Source: Planoprotostelium fungivorum (taxonomy: Eukaryota; Evosea; Variosea; Cavosteliida; Cavosteliaceae). From it: DNA of 36,121 bases. The translations under genes were made by a program, and so were the position numbers. Positions 20,181 through 30,053 of this stretch are shown in pieces (the first letter of the stretch is position 1; each line of letters begins with the position of its first letter). Where the stretch lies: positions 1-36,121 of the forward strand of contig MDYQ01000226.1 in assembly GCA_003024175.1 (NCBI GenBank), read 5' to 3'. The notes under the pieces were generated by a model that saw only the letters and a list, made by a program, of their open reading frames with translations, did not search any database and had not been told where the DNA came from.

Positions 20181-21987
20181 TCACTGGTTGAGCGTGACCA
20201 CGTTCAACTTCACGACGAGTCTGCCCGTCGTTTCAGTTTGAAATCCGAAACGGTTCAGCAAGTTGTCCATTCCACTCCCCCTCTGCTGTTCCATGATACC
20301 AGTCTGCGTTCAGTCGTCAGACTGAGACGAATGGAATGCATGGTGCACCTGCTGCTGGCCGGATAGATACCGGATGTCTTGCAGTTCACTGTTGGCACCG
20401 ATGAAGAAACATCGCATCTTCTCGTAGAAAGAAACATTTGCTGTCCAGGCGTGTAAGACGAATTCGTGATGACCTATCGGATGAGATGACAAAAAACGCG
20501 TGACAATGATGGACTCACCTGGTTGGAGGGGGACATCCGTCCAACAATAACCTTCTATCCGGCGTCTGTTCCAATAGTCTAACGAATTAATCTGCTCTCG
20601 TCAACCTTCACTCCTTACCGCGTGGACGATGTGATCACGATGAGATCAGGAATCACCTGGAAGTAGATCTTTGGTGGTGAATCGATGGTAGTTTCCGCCT
20701 CTACTTCCACGGTGAGCGGCATACCAAAGTGGCACGTGGCATATAGAGGGTGCTCTCTGCTAGAAGGTGAACAGATCTGCGTCACACCCGCTTGAGGTTG
20801 TTGTCCGATGTTCCGCCAGTGTATGCCCGTGTCGACCCAATATTCCACGTATCTTTAACACGTCATCTCATCACATCATCATGATGATGTCCATCGACTC
20901 ACAGTTGATCACCTTCGAAGCCGTATGCAGAATAAATCTGTCCGAAACTGTACAATTGCTTCATGGTAGACGTCGGTTTTAAAAACTTGACCATGTGAGT
21001 GCCTTCTTTTTTACTCTTCGTCTTTAAAAATGGTTCGTTTGTCTTCGATGATTTCTCTTTCGCTCTCCCTTGTGCTGCGACATGTGAATCGATGATGCGT
21101 GTCAGATCAGATGCATCACCTTCGTCTGCGCCAGGTGCTGGTGGAGCGATGAAGTCCGTCTCAGATACGTTCTCGATGGTATATTCGTATTGATCGCCCT
21201 CCACAGATGTGAAGCTGTAAGGTCTCCTCTTGATCGAGCTCGCGCTGTGTATCTCCTCCGACAGTCCGGGTCTCATCTGAAGCGTTTGATCTTCAAACGC
21301 TCTCAAGTAACACAGGATGAATTCGTTCCACACTTCATCATCGTCTGTGACGCGTCATGCTAGTGTCTAAGTGGGCCGCGTCGCACCTTCCGAATGTTTC
21401 TTCTCATCTTTCTCTGTCCGTTTCGATGAAGCACTGAAGATGATCATCATCTCCTCGTGAGGTTCTATCACTCCAGCTTGAGGTAGTGATTCTTCGTGAG
21501 AGGGGTCTTCAACCGTCAACGAAGTGTTATGCCAGATGGACGCATCATCTAGACTCACCTCGCTCCCTTGGACGTGGCACGCCTAAGTATCGTGACGCTA
21601 AGTCGTTCCTCAATGGAGTTTCTCTCGAATTCGTTAATCTCCTTTCCATCTCTAATGTCGGAGGCTTATTGTCGCTGTCTACGAAGGTATACAACCTTCC
21701 ATTGTCATCCCAATTTTGTTCGTCTGAAATGTAAATCTGATGTTGTCAGATGATGTTCGATTGTGATGTCGATGATGTCACGCCTTCTCTTGCCAGCCTA
21801 CGCAGATAGACCATTTGTTCACGATTTTATGATGATCCTCCTCTGTCCAGCGCGATTTCGTCTCTGCTGTGAGTCGCACTCTCTTGACTGTGATCTTCAA
21901 TCTCAGGTTGGCTAATTGGTCTTGTGTTCGATAGTGTATGGTGGGAGCATGATCAGCTCGTATACGATGCAAAACATTGCGGACCAT
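20181..21987 (-). CDS. MKS1: Meckel syndrome type 1 protein homologue (MKS1, B9 domain)
   Basis: MKS1 sits at the ciliary transition zone with B9D1 and B9D2 and gates entry to the cilium. ATG at 21985-21987 (MVRNVLHRIRADHAPTIHYR). A middle exon carries PYSFTSVEGDQYEYTIEN. The B9 domain starts YSFGQIYSAYGFEGDQL and continues YVEYWVDTGIHWRNIG, CHFGMPLTVEVEAET, KIYFQ joined to INSLDYWNRRRIEGYCW, TDVPLQPG, HHEFVLHAWTANVSFYEKMR, CFFIGANSELQDIRYLSGQQ and LNRFGFQTETTGRLVVKLNV. The FFIGxxxELxDxxY and RFGFQTETTG blocks identify MKS1 rather than B9D1 or B9D2. The frame meets TGA at 20181-20183 just after VVTLNQ; vertebrate MKS1 runs on for about 60 residues, so a further exon toward 20050 is possible. 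Divergent from the PPR gene. Confidence 0.88.
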
Positions 21988-22096
21988 GCCTCTCTATCAG
22001 GCTCCTCTTTTTGTCATCGCCGTTGAGCGCGGATCGCATTTCGCAGATGCGCACCAGGGGTGATGTGATGTTTGGATGAGATGATTGAAGGCCACC
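21988..22096. promoter_or_regulatory. Shared divergent promoter, MKS1 / PPR gene
   Basis: 109 bases between divergent ATGs. The PPR side ends in GCCACCATG, a perfect Kozak context. I looked for an RFX X-box upstream of MKS1, usual for ciliary genes in animals, and saw none. Confidence 0.4.
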
Positions 22097-23980
22097 ATGT
22101 CCTGTCGACTTCTCTTATCGTTCAATCCGCTTCTAAAGAGATCATACAGCGTTAGACCTCAGTACAAAGAGGTCAAAGTCAACATCCGCTCAGACACAAG
22201 CAGAAAGGAGATAGATGAGGTGGATGAGAGGACGATTCATTGACATTCATTCACACACGACAGATTGTCTCAACGGCAGATGATAGAGTCATATCACAGG
22301 TGATTTGACCAACACCCATCTTCGTTCACACATACAGGTCGCCTCCAAATTGTTTCAATTCAAGCGAAAAGACGATGCCATACAGGTGAATGATTCCAAG
22401 AATCACATCAACTAATTCCATCAGATCATGTCCCACCTGAGGCAGAAAGACACGTTTAACAGTCGAAATGCATTGTCTTCTTGGGCCAGATACTGCACGA
22501 AAACGAAAGACGAAGCGGGAGCGCTTCAACTCATGAAGATGATCCAGAATCATCCAGAGGGGACCAACACACACGTCTACAACCACGTGAGAACAATCAC
22601 TTCAAGTCTCCCTGTTCATCATCACATCCATCTCCATCACATCACACATTATATCATCGCTCTACTTCACCTTCTCATCCGATATTTCAGGTCATCCAAG
22701 CTCTCGCCACTTGCAATCGACCTTACGAGGCTTATCTCTTGTTGGTGCTGTCTCATCCCTCTCACTTTCAACCCAACGGAGAGACCTGGCAAGCACTCTT
22801 TCGTGGAGCCAGCACTCCCTTACAATTGAGCAAGGCCATAGAGACATCGTTCGCCTGCGGGTGAGTCAAACGATGTCCATCATCATCACCATCTCCATCG
22901 ATGATGGTGCCCTGATGATGATGACAGATACCGATGGACTCCTCTCTTCATCGCTACCATCGTTTCAGCTTATTATAGATTGAAGAGACAAGACGAAGCG
23001 AGAGAATATTTCAAGGTGAAATATTCAAAGTCACATCAAGCGATGCCCTTCTCGTGAAAAGAATAACATCGTGTAGGTCTTCTCTGTTTCCTCTTACGAT
23101 CAACAGTCGTGGGATGTCATACTGACTTCTTGCATACAAAATGGTTACATGGATGAAGGGACGAGTTATTTACACCAAGTGGGTCGATGTCTCTTCACAT
23201 CATGAACTGTCGTCTTCTATATCGACACACATGATCTATCCTCTATCCATCAACACACCATCTTACATCCTTCATCCTCTCAACAGACGAGTGATGATGA
23301 TGCTGATGATGATCATCAGATGGACAAGACGAAGAAAGTACCGAGCAATCGAATCATATTGAAGATGCTGCGTTATCTGGCCGACCAAAAGAGAGAAGGA
23401 CAGTTGAACATGTTCTGGAGCGCAGTACGATCTCGTTACATCCACGTGTACCCCACGAAGAGGTGATTTCGGCGGGAGATTCGAAATTCAAATTTCGAAA
23501 GGTTCTACCTCGCCGCTCTGATGGCTGCGGAGCGATCGAACAGCTCTTCCCTGGCCCTGAGAGTTGTAGAGCAGATACAGAGACTGCACTATCCTCTATC
23601 TCCACAAGAATACGACCTCATGTTGTCCTCATGCTATAACGCGGGAATCAAGCAAGAGGTGAGTTTAGAGGACAGTGACGTCTGATTCGATTCAGGGTCA
23701 CAATGCAGTGGACTTGTTGTCTAAATTGATATCGAAAGTCTCGCGTGTGGAGGGTGTCACGACTGCACTGGCCATATTGAACAGCAACTTGCCTTCTATC
23801 AGAGGAAAATACGAACCCACCCAACAGATCCGCAATGCGATGACCATCATGTGCCGCAAGTGCTTTGGAGTGGCAGAGTGGAGTGGTAAAGAGATGAAGG
23901 AGATATTGGAAGAAGCGAAGAGGGGAGATCATGCAAAGTCTGTCGCCCATGTGTCGAAATTTTTGTCCAAGTTGGAATAA
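22097..23980 (+). CDS. Pentatricopeptide-repeat (PPR) protein, probably mitochondrial
   Basis: PPR proteins bind organellar RNA with stacked 35-residue helical hairpins. ATG 22097-22099 in GCCACCATG begins MSCRLLLSFNPLLKRSYSVR, Arg-rich, hydrophobic and free of acidic residues, as expected for a mitochondrial presequence. PPR-like blocks: TFNSRNALSSWARYCTKTKD, EAGALQLMKMIQNHPEGTNT, HVYNHVIQALATCNRPYEAY (across an intron), HFQPNGETWQALFRGASTP, SWDVILTSCIQNGYMDEGTS, NRIILKMLRYLADQKREGQ, YDLMLSSCYNAGIKQE, GHNAVDLLSKLISK. The C-terminus is HAKSVAHVSKFLSKLE, TAA 23978-23980. About ten introns. The repeats are weak, so the exact member is not identified. Confidence 0.75.
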
Positions 23981-24197
23981 AACATGATGTGAGGTTGTCA
24001 TCGTGTGATGAAGCGCATGGGATGTCAACTTGAACGACACGATCAGATCATGTGAGTCGAGTGAAGTACAATTGCATGTATTCTATATCTGGCGTTGTAG
24101 ATTGATCCAATTTGGTCTTCCTGGAAATGCAAAAATTTTCATTCCCTGAAGTGTTGAAGGTTACCAACACCATCCTTCATCTTTTAACATCAGCATC

Positions 24198-27100
24198 ATG
24201 CTGACGCGAGCCAAGAGGAGGAATGATACGAATGATGAGTTTGCACTCTCCGAAGGGATAGGAGATCGAAGGGTCGTGAAGAAGAAGACAAAAGCACAGA
24301 GAGAAGATGCATCCATTCAGTCCGCTTTGAAGGCGAAAACGAATGGGCTGAAAATCGCAGATGTAGCCAAGATGATTGTTGCACATCCTCACCTCCTTAA
24401 AGTAAATGGAAGGCCATCACGAGACGATTCTTACATAATATCACAGGAGAAGATTCCAGAAGAAGATGGCTTCCTTCACATTGGATCCCTTCCCGGTGAA
24501 GATGCTGTGTGGTCCGTTCCCCTCAATCAAGTGAGATGGGACATCCACATCGATCACCGAGTTGACCGCATCATCAGTGGAAGAAGAGACAGGTACACCT
24601 CTGTGCGAAGCAAAAAGGCTACGAGATTCAATTTGAAGACGGAGAGGAACAACTGCTATTAAAATGTCGCACGTCCTGTCCCTCCATAGACCTATTGAAT
24701 CTCCTGAAAAGAGTGAGGACGACATCATGCATCTCACATCTCACAATCATTGAACAGAAGGTGGGCAAGATCGCCTTGGAAGAGAGGATAGAAGGGACGT
24801 TCATCCAATTGTGGATCATGAGAGAATACGTGGACGGAAAGAGCTCTCTCATTCTGAATCCCATCATGTCGATCTTGTTCCCCCACCTCTCACCTCAGTG
24901 TTCATGGATCCAGAATAGCCATTCAAAAACGACAGTCTACGATGCAGAGCCCATTTACGGTATGTCTCATCATCCTCTCATCAACATACATATGTCGTCA
25001 CAAAGAACATGATGATGACGTTCGAACAGAGAAGTTGATTCCTAAGAGAGGAAAACTATCGAAACAGCCCGACGCCATCACGACACAACTGAAAACACAC
25101 CAACTGGAGGCCGTACAATGGATGGTTGATCGTGAGAACCTAGAACCCGAGATCAAAGCCCCTCACTGCTGTTGGTTTCTACTGAAGAACGAGAGGTGAA
25201 CTATTCAACCGATCGTCGTGCATTTCAATGGATGATCCCACGTGTTGATTCGAAGACAGTAGAAAGACATTTTATTTCCAACCCTTCACTGGAGAGATCG
25301 CAACGAAACCAGTTTACATCGACAAGCCAACGCTGAGAGGTGGACTCTTAGCTGATGAGATGGGCTTGGGTGACATATTCATACGAAATCTCATTTTATT
25401 TCATTTTATTCATCTCACGGCAGGTAAGACCCTCGAAGTCTTGTCTTGCATCGCGACGAATCCTTCGACCATCAAAAAACCAAAGAAAAGTCACTGGAAA
25501 GTCAAAGAGGGAGAATGCATGAGATGCTCTGGTGATGCCACGGACGGACACGACACTGGCCTGTGTGAAGACTGCCTCGATTTCTCTTCCGGCCCCGTTG
25601 TAGATGCCAGAGCTACCCTAGTCATCTGTCCTCTGTCTATATTGCATCAGTGGTCGTCCGAGATCAAGAAACACGTGGAGGTGAAGACATGCATAGACGG
25701 GGTTGATCGACGTTGACGTGAGGCAGGAAAACTCGATGAGAGTTCACGTGTACGAAGGGATAGCGAAAGGTACGGTGACACCGGAGCAGTTGGCAGAGTG
25801 TGACATTGTCTTATCGACTTATGAGACACTGTGTGCTGATCTAGACCGAAGAGAGGTGAATCGAAGCATTTCGATCGCCAACAAGACATCCTTCTTATTC
25901 TCAAGAGTGATATCGTTACATTCATCTCGTCTACGTTCGACAATAAATACAATCTATTATAGAAATAACTTTTATGATAGAATCGAAACGGTTCGAAGAG
26001 ACACAAGAAGCAAGTGACTTACCTCACTACACCCTTAACCATGGTCAACTGGCACCGTATCATCTTAGACGAATGTCAAATGGTGAGAAGAATGACAATC
26101 GTAACATCTTAACCTGTCGACAGATCGAATCGACCACGGCGAAAGCCTCTCAGATGGCCCTCTCACTACCCTGCGTCTACAAGTGGTGCGTATCAGGGAC
26201 ACCCATTCAGAGAGGTTTGAGAGATCTGTACGGCTTGTTTCTGTTCTTAGAGTTGCAACCGTTCGATGATAAGACGAATTGGGTCAATTCGGTCGAGTGT
26301 CTATTGCTTCACGAAGGAGAAGAGAGCAGGAAGGCAGGAGAGGTGAGAAGAATAAGATTCATCTCTAGTTCTCATCGTTTCATTTCATCATACAGTCGAA
26401 TTTGAGCGGGTAAGAAAACTCGAACAATTAAGAATGAAGATGTCAAGATTGTGATCCACATTGAATTCGAATACAGGAGAGATTAATCAACGCCTTGAGG
26501 CCTATTCTGTGGAGAAACAACAAGAAGACCATACAGAAAGAAATTGACATTCCACCACAGTCCCACACGTGATACATCCATCCCTCCATCTAACATTCTC
26601 TCATCGAAACAGAGTCATCCGCGTCGAACTATCCGTCCCCGAACGAGTCAGTTACGAGAGATTGAGAGGTTCTCTATCTCGTGGAGCTGACATCCAATCT
26701 CTACGCTCCTGCTGCGTTCACTTTTCCATCGGTAAAAACGGAAAGGGAAATGGTATCGATCCGAGGGATTTTAATCTCAATTCATTCATCGAGGAAACGA
26801 AGACGGTGAATTCTCATCCTTTGTGATTCGGTTTGAACTCTCTCAGTTGTCCGATCGTTTGTTTCGATTAGAACACAGGATGGCCAACGTTCTGGTGTCG
26901 GCAGATGACTGTGAAGAGGCGAGACAGATCTACTGCGATGCACTTGTTAGAATGAGAACGATGGAAGAATTATCGATCACGGTGAGTCGTGCGATGCGTT
27001 CGTGTTAAAGTCAGACGTAGGTCTCCGACGTGACCAAATACACTCTCCTGTTGAATCTATCGCGCGTTGTAGAGAGATCGGACGACGGTCGGGCGGTTTG

Positions 27101-28738
27101 CTACCGTGGTGAAGAGCTGTCGGCAACTCAATTGAAGAACGAAGCTCAATCGATCCTCTCTGAAAAGGTGAGGGCTATCTCATCATGATTCCATTTAAAA
27201 CATTTTTAAATGTGGAGAGGCAGATCGGTAGGTCGTTTGAAGATTTGGACGAACGGATCGAAATGTTTTTGGAAGAGTTCCCATTCAATGGTATCGAAGA
27301 GCCTCACGAATGGAAGGCCAATAAGGATTTCCATCACTTCATTGGGGTAAGACGACTTTTATACGGATAACAACCCCTCCTTATTTTCACCTGCTTCGAT
27401 GGATGAAAGCATCATCTTAACCTCGTCAGACGTGCCGTTATTTGAGAGCGAAGGCGGCGATGGAAGCTATCGCAACGATTCCGACTGACGTATCCATTCG
27501 AGTCCACCTCGATTGTCCATCTTGTCATCGAAATCAAGACACGGATGACTTGGAGAAGAGTGAGTGTGAACGAAAACTTGAAATCGTGACGAAGGGTCAG
27601 TGTGTCCCGCCTGCAGGGCCGCGCGTCTGATGACCGACGAGAAAGAGGGGAAATTAAGCAAGGAGGTGAATTGTAGTTTATCTATGGGAGAGTGAACGAC
27701 GGTGACAGATGAGAAAGCTGAAGACCGAATCGAGGCCAAATGAAGACGGTCACCTGTTCATTTCAAATTATCGAAAAGCACAGAAGGTGAACGTGTGTTC
27801 TCACCCTAACCATTCATCCTCGTTAGATCTTGAGAGTTTTCTTGAAATCGAGTGATGACGTTGGCATCGAAGAGAAGGAAGGAGGAGTCACGATGCAAGA
27901 GATGAAGAATATGGCACATCAACTGAAGAGTCACATCGAAAAGAACTTGGCTTACGTAGAGTGGTTCAATGAGAGCATCTCGGATAGGAGGGAGGACGAA
28001 GAGATGATGAGGTGTGAGAAATGAAGAGAGGGAATTGAAGGGAGACAGTTCGAGTAAATTGGATGCGGTGAAGAGGGAGATAGAGAGGATTCATCGAGAG
28101 GAACCGAAGGCGAAGATGGTGGTGTTTTCAGAGTTTCCAGCCGCTCTACTCTTTCTACACCAGGTCATAACACTTGTCTCCTATGCTTCTCACATCACGT
28201 CATCCCATCAACATCATCAACATCGTCAACATCATCACCGCATCTCATCGTATACTACATATAAATGGCATCAATCGTGACCCACATTGTGGTATTTACA
28301 TCATCATATCATTATCATCATCACATCATCACGTCTCATCCTCCACAGATACTGAAATTCGAAACTGTCCTCATCCGTGCAAAGAAGGTAGACTCTCTCC
28401 TCTCCTCTCCTTCTCATCCCTCCAGGTCACGGAGAAACAGATCAACCAGTTTCTAAAGAACACATCGTGCTCTGCCATTCTCATGCCCTTCGCCGCAGGA
28501 GCCAACGGTCTCAACTTGATCGAAGCCACTTATGTTCTCTCGATCGAACCATCCACACGCCCAGGAGTCGAATTACAAGGTGAGATAGCTTCTCCTCACA
28601 ATGAAGAGAGATTCAACTTGAATCTTAGCGTTCAATCGTGTGCATCGAATCGGGCAGACGAAAGAGACAAAGGTTGTTCGTTTTGTCACGGCAGAGACGT
28701 TGGAAGAGGTGATCGTTATGTGTAGAATGAGGGCGTGA
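24198..28738 (+). CDS. SHPRH-like SNF2 helicase / ubiquitin ligase
   Basis: SHPRH (Irc20 and Rad5 relatives) is a SNF2 ATPase with zinc fingers linked to replication-fork repair and PCNA ubiquitination. ATG 24198 (MLTRAKRRNDTNDEFALSEG). Helicase motifs: LKTHQLEAVQWMVDRE, GGLLADEMGLG|KTLEVLS (motif I, split by an intron), ARATLVICPLSILHQWSSEI, LSTYETL, WHRIILDECQM (motif II, DECQ), KWCVSGTPIQRGLRDLYGLF, LRPILWRNNKKTIQKEIDIP, MVVFSEFPAALLFL, LMPFAAGANGLNLIEATYVL, then FNRVHRIGQTKETKVVRF (motif VI). The finger between motifs I and Ia (ECMRC, later LCEDC) and the finger before the second helicase half (DCPSC, later MCPAC) are both shorter than in animal SHPRH. The frame can stop at TGA 28736-28738 or splice on to 28777. 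More than 20 introns. Confidence 0.88.
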
Positions 28739-28776
28739 CAACCATCAGATATTGTACGAGCGATCGTTACGTGTAG

Positions 28777-29929
28777 TTGAAGGACAAGAAGAAGAAGAGG
28801 AAGAACAAGTGGAAACGAGAGGTGCGTTCAGATCTTCAAGATGTAGAGTCTGACTGTCTGTCAGATGTGGATGAGATGAGAGAGAAGGGATTGGACTTGG
28901 ATGATTTCATGAAATTGAAACCGAGAGAGTTGTTGAGGACCGTTCAGCCAGAGTGGAAGAGAGGGGAGGTGAAAGAAGAAGGAGAGAGTATGTTTCAAGT
29001 GCCTCTTAAGAAGGGAACACTAGAGTATGGAATGGTGACCATTCATCCTACATCTACACGATCGGTTCACATACGGACGATCCATCTCCACATTTATCAC
29101 GAAATCAATCAAACATGCATCACACATGCATCATTTTGCATGTGAAAAGACATTGAAATAGAAACAGGCCAGATGGGTGCTACAGATCGTATTAGAGAGA
29201 TTCCCCATACCAGGTAGAGAGTGGAACCGAGCCCTTCGTGTCTGCAAGTCGTGGCATCTCATCGTCACGGACATCATGCAAGAGAAACAGGTGACATGCT
29301 CCTCTCATCTCCCCCTCTTAATGTCTCAAGTGTCACCCTGGCATGTATGACGGGTTCTACGTCCTCTACAACACCCTCCACGATCGAAAGAGGGTCATGC
29401 AGGACATGATGCAAGACGTTCGCATATCTGCGAAACAATGCCAGAAAGCCCTTCAGTTTGCATGTGAGAGAAAGAAAGAGGAGAGAGAGTGAAGGTAGAC
29501 AGGTATGGAGGGTAGCTATCAAGTCTTGCGAGTCTTGTTAAAGAATGAGAGATTGCCACTTCAGATGAACCACGAGTTGTTCGCCATCATGAGCTCGTCC
29601 GATAGACATTACAAGGTGAACGTCTCCCTTCACGAGTCCAATAATCGTTTCATCTGAGAGGGAAACAGTGCGTCAAGTTGCTACTGCAAGATAAGAGGAT
29701 GGATCCACTCTTGTCTCTACCAGAGATGTTGGACCGTGACAACTACCTATTTCGATTCATTCGCATGGCTGCATGGGACATCGTGTCTCTCTTTGCGAGG
29801 GACGAGAGGGTGGTCTTCCACACGGGTTGGTTCAATCGAAACGCTCAGGCTCAATCGAAGGTCTTGTCTCTCGTACCAAACGAGAGGATCTGTTCTCTTT
29901 TGGGGTTTAACGGGTGGAATACAAGATAA
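28777..29929 (+). CDS. Ankyrin-like protein or C-terminal extension of the SHPRH gene
   Basis: The frame is open from 28777 (LKDKKKKRKNKWKREV) with a Lys-rich then acidic stretch. It joins in phase 0 to the SHPRH exon ending ETLEE if an intron from 28709 to 28776 is removed. Later exons give ARWVLQIVLERFPIPGREWN, RALRVCKSWHLIVTDIMQEK, MYDGFYVLYNTLHDRKRVMQ, YQVLRVLLKNERLPLQMNHE, LFAIMSSSDRHYKCVKLLLQ, DKRMDPLLSLPEML and AWDIVSLFARDERVV, ending NGWNTR, TAA 29927-29929. The pattern VLRVLLKNERL ... CVKLLLQDKRMDP ... IVSLFARDERVV resembles degenerate ankyrin-type repeats. PIPGREWNRALRVCKSW could be an F-box-like helix. SHPRH proteins I know have no such tail, so a separate gene (first in-frame ATG near 28875) is an equal possibility. 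Confidence 0.5.
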
Positions 29930-30047
29930 AGTTTGTATGGAGCATTGATTTTGTACATAATAATCAAGTGAAGATGTCAACGTAGGGTAAGAGGGGAGGG
30001 TGAGGATAGAACCACCGGTTATTCACGCACGCGCGCATTACTTTACA

Positions 30048-30053
30048 TTTATT
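30048..30053 (-). promoter_or_regulatory. Poly(A) signal AATAAA overlapping the stop of copy 2
   Basis: Same TAAATAAA arrangement as at 597-604 in copy 1. Confidence 0.4.

Noticed and set aside
19809-20366. 185-codon + strand ORF
   Set aside because: It overlaps the end of the RUS-family gene and lies opposite the conserved B9 exons of MKS1; no family resemblance.
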